Origin: Pisaster brevispinus
Lineage: Eukaryota > Echinodermata > Asteroidea > Forcipulatida > Asteriidae
DNA: 64,000 bases
Assembly (NCBI GenBank): GCA_023634235.1
Contig: JAMKCF010000018.1
Coordinates: 3,191,474 to 3,255,473, forward strand
Direction of reading: 5' to 3'
The position numbers and the translations under genes were made by a program. Positions within the stretch are counted from its first letter, which is position 1, and each line of letters starts with the position of its first letter. Positions 1 to 10,693 of the stretch are shown in pieces. The notes beneath the pieces were generated by a model. It was given only the letters and a program-made list of their open reading frames with translations, did no database searches and had not been told where the DNA came from.

Positions 1-61
1 CGGTGCTCGGATTAAGGGTTAGTTTAACTCCTCGTCTGAACGTACCCTAAGTGTCAAGACA

Positions 62-139
62 GGGATTGGAACCCACACTCTGCTGATAAGAAACACCAGA
101 GCTTGAGTCCGGTGCTCTTAACCGCTCGGCCACGACATG
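62..139 (-). repeat. tRNA-Leu-like SINE head (fragment)
   Basis: Read on the minus strand this is a tRNA-like stretch. It has an A-box resembling TGGCCGAGCGGTTAAG, an anticodon stem-loop with loop CTCAAGC (a Leu-CAA-like arm), a long variable arm and a B-box GTGGGTTCCAATCCC. The same head recurs at 11699-11775, and a derivative seeds the array at 37409-37875. The B-box mismatch and lack of a proper acceptor stem argue for a SINE relic, not a working tRNA. Confidence 0.6.
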
Positions 140-609
140 CCAATGTGAACTTTTACATATTGCCTGAAACTTTAAAGGAATTGCTATTCCTCTTAAAACA
201 GTCTAGATGGATGGTGGGGAAATGTGCACCAGGCAAGGCATTCCAAAGAGATGCACTTAGTGGAATAAAGCTGTTGGAACGGCTCTTTTGTTCTACATCT
301 CAGCAAAGCTGGAGTGTCACGGGTGAGGAGAAGCAGAAAGCCTGGTTTCACGCTCAAACATCCTGATTGGAGGAACCAGGTCTGAAGGAAGGAAAATATC
401 TGCAGAAAAGACAGAGGCGAGGCTACAGACCCACATGTACATTTCCTTACAGCGCATCCATTTATATGCAGGAGATGAAACACCATCTTGAGGCAAACCA
501 TTGATGACTAATACAATGTCAAGCGTCTATTATAAACAGATATTCATGGGAACAGGTGTGGACTTTGGAACATGTGGTAAGCCACATGGGAGTCTGTAGA
601 GTCCTTATC

Positions 610-835
610 CAGGGCTGTCAACATTTTCATCTTGCAATCAGGAAGATTTTACACAACAATCAGAGAGATTTTTTTAGAATTCCATTCAAAAATAAGGAAG
701 AAGTTTCCATAATCAGGGAGATTTTCAAGTTTGTTGTTCATCAAAACATGGAAAGATTGGTTTGGTTTAAGGGAACTTTCCACAGAATCAAGGAGAGTCC
801 TGCTTTTCCGCAGCCTGTTTCAAAACCTGACACCC
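610..835. repeat. Interspersed repeat, 'gctgccaacatt' family, copy 1
   Basis: About 220 bp sharing order and wording with 5575-5790, 22130-22326 and 33690-33895. Shared blocks include 'caacaatcagggagat', 'catggaaagattggttt' and 'ggaactttcngcagaatc'. No coding potential is convincing and clear terminal inverted repeats were not identified. It is called as a repeat only because of the four copies. Confidence 0.6.
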
Positions 836-959
836 TAGTTTTATCTTTTCTTTACAAGTAAAATAATAGATAATTCGGTAAGAAAGTTGGATGCTATCTT
901 CTTCAATTTACACAAAATTTAGACGATGAATCCAATTTCCTTTCAAAAACCCTGTCATT

Positions 960-1336
960 AACCGGGCAGTTTGTTCAGGCAACTTGGAGGTAACCATCAG
1001 CACTGGGAACACTTCGGCAGCACAAGAGACATTCTTCTAGCTGTAACTCACTATCCCCCAAGAAAATATATAATGAGAGAACTGACATGTGAATGAATTT
1101 TCTTATTGGAGATTGTCAGGAGCTGTGGTTGCCTGTAACAGGCCTTGAATTTGGCTCTTGAAGGGGCACGGCAATTTTCCTCTGGTAAGGGGCACTCTAT
1201 GAGGAGAATGTAGATTTGTATTGGAACTTTGCAAAGGGCACCACAGCAAAAACACAGGGCACCACGTCAATTGCTGTGGGTGCCGTGGGTTATTTCGAGG
1301 CCTGCTGTAAATTGCCTCGGGTGGCACAGCCTTTCG
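960..1336. mobile_element. TIR element of the 8568-8784 family, split by a younger insertion
   Basis: The flanks (about 960-1138 and 1305-1336) match the element at 8568-8784 in order: 'ggcaacttggaggnaacca', 'cacttcggnagcaca', then 'gttgcctgtaaattgcc'. The match is interrupted by a 166-bp element at 1139-1304. Removing the insert and one copy of its duplicated CTGTAA restores the uninterrupted reading seen at 8.57 kb, so the insertion order is clear. Confidence 0.65.
1139..1304. mobile_element. CAGGCCTYGAA element with 6-bp TSD, copy 1
   Basis: A 166-bp non-autonomous DNA element with terminal inverted repeats CAGGCCTTGAA / TTCGAGGCCTG. It is flanked by an exact 6-bp duplication CTGTAA (1133-1138 and 1305-1310). 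Sister copies are at 4090-4425 and 25313-25478, each with its own 6-bp TSD. CAGG termini with 6-bp TSDs would fit the hAT6 group as I know it. That assignment is inference, because no transposase is present. Confidence 0.75.
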
Positions 1337-1339
1337 GTT

Positions 1340-2222
1340 ACAAAATTAAATTTTCCTGTAATTCATAAATGAAGTTCTGGACCCATCAATAGACTCTTCC
1401 TTAAAATTAAAAAAAAGACATTCCACCACAAAACTGTATTTTTCATTCACATTAAGTAACCTTAATAACCAATTTAGATGATCAATTTTTCAGTTACTGG
1501 CAATTTAGACATCCCACCTCCGGATTCTGGGCCACAAATTGTATTTTTTCAGCAAATGAAGTTCCCAGTCTGTAGACGTACTCTCCTATAAAATATTTAA
1601 AACGGAAAAGTTGAAATTATGAAGTTCTATCACCCCTTTAAGTCCATCCTACAGGTGCAAATTAATGCAGGGGTAAAAATTCAACTCTGCCGTCGTTATG
1701 GAAACGGGAGAGTTTGAACAGTCAAATTGAATGCAGCTCTTGCATAGCCTAGTAGAACGCGAGCCCCGACCACCACTGAAAGTGGAGGCATTCGTCACTC
1801 AGTAACCATGGTAACCAACTGCCCTTGTCAAAGGCATTACTCAGACAACATTACTGTTTATCCCATCTTGTAGTTTGTAGTCAGTGAAGGTATTTATGGA
1901 TTTTGTTCACTCCGATATGATAATCCTACCACGGCGGGGACAAATTTGTTCCAATTTATGAGTGGTAATCTACCAAAGGGACTTTACGGAAATGATGAAA
2001 ATACTTAAAGAGAATGATTTCATCCAGAAATTTTGTATTACAGTAAAATATTTATACTGACTATTTAGCGCTGCACAACTGAATGCTAAATGCAGAACAG
2101 CAAAATTTAAACTCGAAATGTTCCGGTAGAAATCAAAATTTCCTTCTTTTAGGCGAAAAAAAAACTGCCTTTATCACAAAAAACTGCCCTGCCTCTCTAA
2201 GATTGCATCATCAGGCCTGTAT
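1340..2222. other. No gene seen; intergenic or unassigned
   Basis: No exon with splice sites and an open frame was recognised on either strand. The middle part (about 1690-1880) is less AT-rich than its surroundings and carries an X-box-like palindrome. It could be a regulatory element, but no linked exon is visible. Confidence 0.4.
1802..1815. promoter_or_regulatory. X-box-like (RFX) palindrome
   Basis: GTAACCATGGTAAC is a perfect palindrome matching the RFX X-box pattern RYYRCC(N)RRNRAC. A half-site-like GTTATGGAAAC lies about 105 bp upstream. RFX sites mark ciliary gene promoters and also occur by chance; no transcript start is identified here. Confidence 0.35.
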
Positions 2223-2415
2223 GGGCCCAATTTCATAAAACCTGTAAGCACAAAAACGTGCTAAGCACATACAAATCTTGCTTAGCAGAAATAGGTTACC
2301 AGCCAACATTCTGTAAAGATTACATTGTCGCCACCGGTACCCCGCTCATTTCTTGCTAAGTAAAGAAATTTGACAAGCAGAATGTTCTGCCTTACAGCTT
2401 TATGAAATGGGGCCC
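2223..2415. mobile_element. GGGCCCAATTTCATA MITE, copy 1
   Basis: About 190 bp bounded by GGGCCCAATTTCATAAA and the inverse TTTATGAAATGGGGCCC. Internal words such as 'ttaccagccaacattc' and 'tgctaagta' recur in many copies (3708-3900, 22327-22568, 39645-39842, 50617-50822, 52990-53275, 62757-62925). It is a very abundant short non-autonomous inverted-repeat family with no coding content. Confidence 0.75.
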
Positions 2416-2714
2416 TGTGTACATGTACCTTGTCTTTAGCGTAACGCTGAGCAAAAATGACAGATTATTGAATCATTTCCAGAGGCAATACACAGCGTGG
2501 AATGGGATGGTTTACATTTCAGCTTTGACACTTCAATTTAACCGCCTCTCCGATATTCTACCTGACATTTCAGATACGCTGACCTGTCAACTGAATGACG
2601 AGGGGGAAAATGGAAGATAAACAGGCCAAAGAAAAAAATAGGGACAGAGGTTTATTCCCTATTGTCAATTCCTGTTGATTGTTATTTTTGGGAGTTGAAA
2701 CTAAAAACAATAGA

Positions 2715-2860
2715 ATAGAGCTGGACTTCGGACCTCCAGTTTATCGAGCCCAATGTCCCAGGTTCAAGTCGTGCTCTAGTAAATGTTTCTTTATTCAACC
2801 CAAATTATTTTAAATTTACCCAGTCAGTTTCCTTTATGGTTTATTACTTGATTTCTATCT
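2715..2860 (+). repeat. tRNA-derived SINE (GGGCTGGATAGCTCAG family), decayed copy
   Basis: The head is a decayed tRNA ('agctggacttcgg...gttcaagtcgtgctc'), followed by the shared body 'ttcaacccaaattatttt' and 'acccagtcagtttccnttnt ggtttattacttga'. The body matches 7640-7745 and 12400-12455. Head and body are in the same order in each copy. Confidence 0.55.
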
Positions 2861-3707
2861 TAAACTGAGCAAAATTTCTGTCCACGAAAAAAAGAAAAGA
2901 AACAGGGACAAAGGAACTTTGAAAACTCAAACAATCCCATTATTTTTCGCGCTAGTAATGCTACATTGACCACAAATGGGGGGATTTTTTTCCTGCAGGA
3001 CTTTGGAAAAGCTACAAGCATACAATAAACATGACATCACACATGGGTAAAGGTTAAAAACTAAAATTACAATGTTCTTTATCCTTTAAAAACTTACTAG
3101 ATTTTTAAAAACCATTCCATGTTTTAACATTTCAGTGCCCAGGGCGTACATGCCTATCTATTTTATGTACTCAAAAAGTGTCATCAATCGTACATGTACG
3201 ACCTATAATATGCTACCATGAGAGGGCAATATTACTCTAGAAATACTATTGGGATGTACACATGTACCAAGGCAACACAAATCAGCACAATACATTTATT
3301 TATTTATTTTTTTTTCCTTTCTTTTTTTTACAGAATTTCTAAAAACCTCTAAAAACTGAGCATTTCAGGTTCAAAACACAAACAAGTCAGGCACTGAAAG
3401 AGTAAGTTAACAGGACAAGTTAACTACTTCATCCATTTTGATTTATAATTGTTACTTTACTGTTACTTTCATTTTCTATGTGTTGTAAAAGTGCAATTTT
3501 TGCTGGGGATTTTCCTCGTCTCTTCGCTCACACAATTTTTTGTTTCAACATCACGTGAATGTTGAGAATCTTTGAATAATATACAAATGCTACTTAGAGA
3601 TATTGAAACTGTCTGTTTAGATAAAAGCTGCAGAGTACACAGACCCCTGATTTATGAATTCTCATCCTGACGTTTAAACCTCAGAGATACTGACACACTC
3701 CAGGGTC
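2861..3707. other. AT-rich, no gene seen
   Basis: Homopolymer runs and AT-rich sequence with no convincing exon or repeat family boundaries. Confidence 0.4.
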
Positions 3708-4035
3708 CAGTTTTATAGAGTTACTTAATAGCAAAAAATAGTGCTTACAAAAATTCCTGCAAAGCAAAAACAAGCAGGTCACCAGTCACAGATTGTACAT
3801 GTGACATGCTATTTTGACTGGTAACTCTATCCAGGTAAGTATAATTGTGTTGTGCTTAGCTACTTTTTGTGGTAAAGTAGCTCTATGAAATTGGGCCCAT
3901 GCTTATTTGGATATAAATTGCTGAGCAGAGAAATGTTCTGCTTAGCCGAAAATGGTTACAAGCCAAACTGCCATTCCATGTGTAATTGTTTGTGACTGGT
4001 TCCCTATTGATTATGCTTAGCAGATAAATCTGTTA
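3708..4035. mobile_element. GGGCCCAATTTCATA MITE copies (one full, one partial)
   Basis: A copy at 3708-3900 ends in 'gctctatgaaattgggccc'. It is followed by a second partial copy carrying 'ctgcttagc' and 'ggttacaagccaaactgccattcc'. The two abut, which suggests one member inserted into or beside another. Confidence 0.6.
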
Positions 4036-4089
4036 AAGACCAGCTTGAACGAAAACAGCAACAAGTTACATCTTTGCTGAAATTCATTT

Positions 4090-4425
4090 CAGGCCTTGAA
4101 CTTCGCTCTTGAAAGGGCACGACAATTTTCCTCTGGTAAGGGGCACTCTATGAGGAAAATGTAAATTTGTATTGGAACTTGGCAAGGGGCACCACAGCAA
4201 AAGCACAGCCGTCGATTTCACCAAACTCTTCCTAACTTAGGATTAATCTTAGGACTTAGGACGAGTCCCAGCCTTGCATTGTAACATGTAAACCTTAAGA
4301 TTAATCCTAAGTTAGGACTAGTTACTCGTCCTAACTCGAGATAGGATTAATCCTAGCGTTTAGTGAAATCGGCTGCTGGGCACCACGGCAATTGCTGTGA
4401 GTGCCGTGGGTTATTTCGAGGCCTG
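4090..4425. mobile_element. CAGGCCTYGAA element with 6-bp TSD, copy 2 (interrupted)
   Basis: The termini CAGGCCTTGAA and TTCGAGGCCTG are flanked by an exact TCATTT duplication (4084-4089, 4426-4431). The element is 336 bp instead of 166 bp because a 170-bp palindromic MITE sits at 4209-4378. The remaining sequence aligns with the copies at 1139 and 25313. Confidence 0.75.
4209..4378. mobile_element. Palindromic MITE nested in a CAGGCCTYGAA element
   Basis: Ends resemble CGATTTCACCAAACTCTT and AGTGAAATCGGC. The interior is a nest of inverted 'cctaacttaggattaatc' / 'gattaatcctaagttagga' blocks. A relative is at 31979-32119 in intron 7. Its position inside another element shows it is the younger insertion. 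Confidence 0.65.
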
Positions 4426-4994
4426 TCATTTATAATGTGTTCAGTCATTAACATGAAAATAAACAGATTTCAATTGTAAAAAAAAAAAAACCAAACAATC
4501 ATTTTGAATACCCTCTTCTCATGCTTCTCAGAAAGGTTCATGGGAGCACCATTTTGTATAGCCGCTTTGTTGCGGGTACTTCACAAAGCTAAATCCCACA
4601 GACGGCGTAAAAATGTTGTCAATTTAAACACCCCTTCAACAGCAGAAGTGTTGCTAGTTTTTCAAAACTTTGAAGTTGCAGCACAATTTTTGATCAATAA
4701 TTACCCAAAATCCATAAAAAGAAACTTTAAAAAATTGCAAACAAAATGATAAATAAACACATTATAAACACGTTTAAATAGCATTCCAGTTAAATATTTT
4801 CAGCTCAAGTTTGCAAGCAGCAATTTAAGCAATTCTGCTCGGCTTCTCCTTGAATTTGAGCTAAGCAAAAATACATAGACTCCATCTCTTAAAAAATGTT
4901 TTAAAATGTGTTCAAAATGAATAATACGTGACATTCTGATTACTGCCCATAAATTTAAATAATTGGTTTAAAAGATGAACAACACGGCACATAC

Positions 4995-5079
4995 CTGTAA
5001 CATCACCAGTATAGTAAACCTTAATTTCAGCTCTCCCAAACAGGAACCTTGATAATCTATTTAATCCAAACACCACCAT
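4995..5079 (-). CDS. Possible first coding exon of an unidentified gene
   Basis: From an ATG at 5079 the minus strand reads 28 open codons beginning MVVFGLNRLSRFLFGRAE and ending in ...YYTGDVT. It runs into a good 5' splice site ACAG|GTATGTG (phase 1). The start of the peptide is basic and hydrophobic without acidic residues until position 18, which could be a mitochondrial presequence or an N-terminal anchor. I do not recognise the family. Two upstream ATGs exist in another frame that stops at once, so they would be upstream ORFs. The next exon would lie below 4995 and was not found. Base composition and the lack of matching repeats support it; one exon is thin evidence. Confidence 0.35.
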
Positions 5080-5450
5080 CCAAAAACACAATTCCCTTGA
5101 AAATACCGCCCCTCAAAATCCAGATGTGTACACAACAAATCCTCCAAAACCATGGTCTCGTACAGCCCAACCAACAACCTCAGACTAAATCCACCGCATT
5201 GTTGCAATGTACACACAGCAATCAATTGAGAAGGAAATATAATAATGTCCACGACCCGGATGACATCACAACAAACGACCTAACGATAACGTCTTAATTA
5301 AAGACTCGATCCACAGTTCACCCACTCAATACCATCCGAGGCTATGTACGCTGATATGTTCGTTAATTTCCGGTTAATTGCACAGTGTCGTACTGCACAG
5401 CTGTCCACACAATCAAATTCTGATTAGGGCTACCACAAGTCCAAGGGGGC
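5080..5450 (-). promoter_or_regulatory. Possible promoter and 5' UTR of the 4995-5079 exon
   Basis: Single-copy-looking sequence with more CpG than its surroundings. On the minus strand it includes ATCCGGGTCG, CCGGAAAT and a TATA-like TATTATATTT about 150-160 bp before the ATG. No repeat family covers it. The function is inferred only from its position. Confidence 0.25.
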
Positions 5451-5574
5451 AGGCAATAACTGGTATTTGATAACAACATTTCGACGGCCAAGGTGATTTG
5501 AATATCTGTACAGGCAGATGGGAGAACTTAAAGGGAAGGTTTGGCGTTGGAAACTTGAATAATGGAGCTACAGA

Positions 5575-5790
5575 GTTGCCAATATTCTTGCAATCAGCGA
5601 GATTTTATACAACAATCATGAGGGAGATATTTAGAGTTACATTCAACATGATAGGGATAAAGTTTCCAATAATCAGGGCGATTGTCGCGTTTGTTCATCA
5701 CAGCATGGAAAGATTGGTTTATTTTCAGGAACTTTCTGCAGAATCGGGAAAAGTTGGCAGCTCCGGAGTTATTCTGTCGTTCCCAGCTTT
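5575..5790. repeat. 'gctgccaacatt' family, copy 2
   Basis: Matches 610-835 block for block, ending near 'actttctgcagaatcggg'. No coding role is seen; the ORFs it contains are not shared between copies. Confidence 0.6.
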
Positions 5791-5829
5791 GAGAAAGAGT
5801 CAGAGCACCAGGGTCAAAATGTGAGGCCA

Positions 5830-7300
5830 CTTTTAACTTTCTGCAGTTATACCATATCAGGTCTTGGTACGGTCAAAATTTAAAAAGGCTTCTCACTTCC
5901 TTTTAGTTTGTTTTTGTGTTTACCAAAACTTGACAAATATAAATCAACTATGCAACAGAACAGTGCCTTCTACTAACACGGAAAAAACCTTGTACAACTG
6001 TCAACTGTCTCTGAAACACTTTCAATTCTACAACTTTATGGGGATACATCATGCACAGATCGCTATCATTTGATTGGTGGAAGACGCGTCACATGTCATT
6101 CTTCAATTTGCCTTGCATACTGCTGTATAATTTAACACACTTGGCGCATGTGGATAAGTTAGGATGCGCACTTCGGATGCTTTGCAGTGTCATTTTCAAA
6201 ATAATCGTTTCCGCCTGTTTGTCCCAATGAGGCAAGGTCGTGTCATGAGGTAAAAAGTGCCGCCTACATGGAGTAGTTTGCATTGTTTAAACAGGAATTT
6301 TTAAAAAAAAAAAACTTCCTGAGTGCCGGGTGAACGCGTTTCCACATCTTTTTTTGTGTTTACTAGGGACAAAATTCAAATGACAAGGATACTATGTGTG
6401 AGTAATATCAAACAATATTGAAGGCATTTCACTCGTGCATTGTCGCAGAATGTAATCGCTCCGTGAAATATGGATTTCCATATCACTCAGCTTCCCCTCG
6501 TGAAATGGAACAGTCCAGATTTCACCCCGAGATTATATGTTCTGCGACAATGCACACTATTTGTATAATGATGTATTTACCGATAATGTATCAGACTCGT
6601 TTCATTTCCTTCAATGCAATGAAATGCAAATAAACATTTCCCCCCCAAAAAAGCCATATAAACTTCACATTAAAAAAATGTAATACGTATCGGGTAGATT
6701 AATTGCGTGCAGTTTCACTTCAACAAACTCAATGAAAATTAGTTTACCATTTGAACGTCAGCCTTTCTTTCCGCAGAATATTCCCACAGATGTCCCAAAA
6801 ACAAATTCCCAAATGAATCCTCCCAGCCAAAGCATCAGGTCGGTGTAACGATGCTCCTTGGTACTGTCACTTCAAGACACGGCAATCGTCTTCATTCCCA
6901 AAGTTTCTCTCCCGCTCTAACCCTCCTTGAAAGATATCGATTCCTACCGTATATAATTCCCGACTCATAAATATTCACTGCATAACTAGCGACCGGTTGC
7001 CGAGGGCATCTGGAATAGTCCTCCCGTTTGGGAATTCCACTGGGGAGGCTCCTTAAAGGCGCAGTTGTAAGATTTCTTAAAAGATTCCCATCTCAAATCT
7101 GTGCAAAGGAGACATCTTCCGAAAAATGGGAACACCTCAATAAAGTGGGCTACCTCCGTAAAGTGGACACCAGGTTTGTAGATTAGCTAACGCTACAGGC
7201 TTTATGAACTTGCGACTGGTCCACTGACAAAATTTACTTGCGCTGCAAGCAGCTAGAAATGGGTATCGTTAAAGACGACACCGTGTGGAAATTACACTGT
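5830..7300. other. No gene seen
   Basis: Mixed AT-rich sequence. A GC-richer patch at about 6840-7060 contains a TATATA motif on both strands and could be regulatory, but no exon follows it on either strand that I can support. Confidence 0.35.
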
Positions 7301-7304
7301 GATT

Positions 7305-7432
7305 TACACACACACACACACAGGTATGGCTTCGCATTCGAGACTCGCCGTATCAACTTTCCTACTGATCTCTCAAATTCATTTTAACGAAGTGTTGGTT
7401 TCGGAAGTGTTGGTTTCGGAAGTGTTGGTTGT
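7305..7432. repeat. Short tandem repeats: (CA)n and a 15-bp unit
   Basis: A (CA) run near 7308-7322 is followed at about 7388-7432 by three copies of 'agtgttggtttcgga'. A poly-G run follows near 7475. These are simple repeats. Confidence 0.8.
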
Positions 7433-7596
7433 CATTCTTGGTGAATTATGGGTGGATTGCTAAACAGGAGGGAGGGGGGGGGGGAGGTTTCTGATGCATG
7501 GATGAGGCTCACATAAGTAGGCCTTGATTTAATAATGGCTTTTGACTGGTACCCCCGAACAAAGATATCTTGACAAAATAGGGAGGTCCGCCGAAA

Positions 7597-7745
7597 AGGG
7601 CTAGATAGCTCAGTTGGTAGAACGCCAGCACATTAATCCTAGCAGGTTCAAGAGCTGATTTAGTCCATTTGATTTTGTTCAACCCAAAGTTGTTTTAAAA
7701 TGTATCAAGTCAGTTTCCCTTGTGGTTTATTACTTGATGCTATTT
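7597..7745 (+). repeat. tRNA-derived SINE (GGGCTGGATAGCTCAG family)
   Basis: The head 'ggctagatagctcagttgg' carries an intact-looking A-box and a mutated B-box 'ggttcaagagc'. It is followed by the shared body with 'ttcaacccaaagttg' and 'gtttattacttga'. Other copies: 2715, 12236, 13680 and 15125. Confidence 0.65.
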
Positions 7746-8089
7746 TTAGGCTTATATCCTCTGGTATTGAAACCAAAGTACTGTGACCCGTAGGTCTAAA
7801 GATACATTTGTAGTGAAGATGATGAAAAAAATGTCAGCTTCAGGTGAGGAAAGGAAAGCCCCAAATCATGCAAAAAGAGACATCCTAAGCATAGTCCTAT
7901 CCTAGGGACTGCATATCCAATCCACATGAAAAACGCCAGCCCGGGATTCGAACTGGGGTCCACAGAAAGTCAGGTAAGAAACTACCGTGGCAACTTGAAT
8001 GCCAAAAGGAATACTGCTAATTTAGTTTTGTCCTTACGGTGATGAGTGATTGGAACTGTCTGAACCCCTGAGGAAACAAATCTACTGGC

Positions 8090-8505
8090 GTACTACTCGG
8101 GTGGGATTCGAACCCACGACCCCTGCATTCTAGACCAGCAAAGGAATACAGGTAATTTAGTTAAACCCTTCTGAATCCCAGAGGAATCAAATCTACTACT
8201 TGGGTGGGATTGGGACCCACGACCCCTGCATTCTAGACCAGCAAAGGAATACAGGTAATTTAGTTAAACCCTTCTGAATCCCAGAGGAATCAAATCTACA
8301 GGCATACTACTCGTTGGGGTTGAAACCTACGGTACATCCCCTGCATTCTAGACCAGCAAAGGAGTACAGTTAATTTAGTTTACCCTTACATCCAAGTGTG
8401 ATTAGCACTGAATACTTACTGCTTACAGAATCCCAGAGAAAACAAATCTACAGACATACGACTGTGGGATTCGAACCTATGACCATCACATTCTAGACCA
8501 TCAAA
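8090..8505 (-). repeat. Tandem array of tRNA-like 3' halves
   Basis: Four imperfect units of about 100-150 bp, each ending in a reverse B-box such as 'gggattcgaacccacgacc' (8103, 8207, 8317, 8466). Each is followed by 'ctgcattctagaccagcaaa' and 'aatcccagaggaatcaaat'. It is a tandemly amplified piece of a tRNA-derived SINE. A-boxes are not seen in the units, so these are not tRNA genes. Confidence 0.65.
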
Positions 8506-8567
8506 GGAATCTTGATTTACCAAACACAAAACACACTGTACGAAGTATGTACGCCTAAACGCATCTT

Positions 8568-8784
8568 AGGGCCTTGTCACACGAGGCAACTTTTACAGGC
8601 AACTTGGAGGCAACCAACTGCAGTGCATGCTTCAGGACCACTTCGGAAGCACATGAGTCATTTTTCAAACAATGTCTTACAATCCCTAAGAAAAATATGT
8701 GAACATTCAAATGTGAATGCCCTTTCTTCATGGAGATTGCCTGGAACTGGTTGCCTGTAAATTGCCTTGAGTGACATGGGCCTT
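8568..8784. mobile_element. TIR element AGGGCCTTGTCACACGAGGCAA
   Basis: The left end AGGGCCTTGTCAC and right end GTGACATGGGCCT are inverted. The interior carries the paired 'ggcaacttggaggcaacca' and 'ggttgcctgtaaattgcc'. A second copy, interrupted by an insertion, is at 960-1336. No transposase. Confidence 0.65.
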
Positions 8785-10436
8785 ACTCTCGCTCTGACAA
8801 AAGCAGCTAGAGTCAACTGATGTTTCAAGTACAATTACTACTTTTGACTTTCTTTCTTGCAAGTTAGCAACCAATGTAAAATGCAGGAAAACAGGCCCAT
8901 TACAAACATGGTGTACAGTGTTTGATTTCAAAAATATGCGAGTAACACCTGGTATGAAGTACATATATTTCAATGACACGTTCAGAGTTTAGTTTGACGA
9001 TAGCTTGAATACCAGCTCCCAGCTCAAACTTACAATAATTCCACAAACCGATGTTTTACCTTTCTTTCCATGACACCATATAGCTTCGTTCACTCATGAC
9101 GTTGAAGGAAAAACCCCCAACAAATCCAGAAAAAAAACCCAGACTGTACTGCTACAACATTTCAGGAAAAAGTAAACCCTGAGAATCTGGTTCTTGTGCT
9201 TCTAGGCTTTCAAAGAGAACAAATCTTCTTGGTGGTTTAGAGTCCCATTGGAAAATCAAACCAGAGTTCTTTGTCCGCAAACTGTATCCAGCGTGAATGG
9301 AACAACAGTCTCCATTGGGGAAACCAAGAGCTTTCTCGCTTGTTCGGTCTCTAAGAAAATGTCGGTGAATTCCCTGGGCAGGGACGATGCAGAGGCTCAG
9401 CCTTTCATTACAAGCCCTTTTATCCAAATTACCCCTTGGAGAACATGCGAGGGATGTTCAAGGCTTTGATTGCTTGGAAGGGATTCAAACAAACTGGGTG
9501 TAGAAAGCTGCTGGGGAGGAGGGGAATTTTTACCTCGGTGCATTGTATACAGGCCTCGTGCTTTTAAGCTTTTTTTTTTGTAAAGTAGCCCACCGGGCTA
9601 GTAAACTGTGCATTTTAAAATGTACTAGCCGCAGGAATTTCTTAGTAGCCCAGATTTTAAACATGTATTGTCATACTACTGGTAGCGATCACAACCGGTT
9701 TCATTGACAAGCAAAGTTACATTCACGCACCCAAAAATAAATTAACACATTCTTAAAATTGGGTTGTTGACATCTGAAAAGGAAGAAATATGAGAAGTTT
9801 GAATGAGTAGTTTTTTAGTAGCCCACAGGGCAAGTTGAGAAATGGTGTTTACTAGCCCTAATAGCAGATTTTACTAGACTGTGTACCTGGGCTTGTGCAA
9901 GGGGGAGCCATGTTATTTTGAAACACTATGATATTTTGGGATGGTGGTAGACTGCTTGAATGATTTCATGTTTGGCTTTAAGGGCTGGATGGAAAATGTT
10001 TGGGTTTTTTTTACTTCTGAATTTGTAGAGTGACAGTTAACTTTTGATTGAATGCAGTACTTGATTTACACCAGGATTGCACAAATCTGATTTTTTTAGA
10101 AAAGGGCATCCATTCAAATGTCAAGATTCATCATACAAATGTAGCAACAAATCAAATTATTAGAAAAGAAAACATTTCCCATCGAAATTATCAAAAAAGA
10201 GGACATTTTAAAAGTTGAGACGGACTTTAAAATTTCAGGGTTGAAACACAATTAAAATTCAATAAATATAAGGATGCAGGATATTTTGATTTGTAATAGA
10301 GCTGTCCGTAGAGCTAATTAGTCTCACAGTTAATACTTTTTAAAACACAGAAATCAGATATTTGTCTGCCTTGATCATATTTCTCCGTCTACCCCCCCCT
10401 CATTTCTCCCAAGTTGGAGAGAATGGCAGTGCCACT
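8785..10436. other. No gene supported; decayed repeats
   Basis: Frames at 9152-9470 are open on both strands but have no acceptable splice sites in a consistent phase. At 9575-9890 the 'tagcccaccgggctagta' motif and its inverse recur, a decayed inverted-repeat element. The rest is AT-rich. Confidence 0.4.
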
Positions 10437-10693
10437 GAAGCCCTTTTCACACTGTATCTCTTATCCCCATGGAATACACATCCCTGGGGAGGCCCCATGA
10501 GTTGTTTTACCCCACAGTTACCCCGGAGCACTTTCACACTGTCCCCACCTAGGTCCCTATTCAAAGGGGTTCCAGTTGTACGCTTCAAGAATACCCCCGG
10601 GTTTTTACCGCTTACCCCTACTCCAGAGCAGGGGTGGGGTATGCCCATTTGCCAGGGTAGATCAGGGATAAAGTGATCCAAGTGTGAAAGGGC
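10437..10693. mobile_element. TIR element AGCCCTTTTCACACT
   Basis: About 257 bp with ends AGCCCTTTTCACACT and AGTGTGAAAGGGCT. Runs of CCCC/GGGG in the interior form several internal inversions around a 'gggcaaatgggcat'-type centre. The ORFs here are low-complexity readings of this element. Confidence 0.65.

Noticed and set aside
9152..9427. 91-aa minus-strand ORF and a second frame reading EFTDIFLETEQARKLLVS, superficially like a Gla-protein propeptide
   Set aside because: No donor in a consistent phase, no following Gla domain, and a stop soon after. The similarity is short.
10362..10681. Pair of about 100-aa ORFs on opposite strands
   Set aside because: They lie within the AGCCCTTTTCACACT inverted-repeat element and have proline/glycine runs from C/G tracts.
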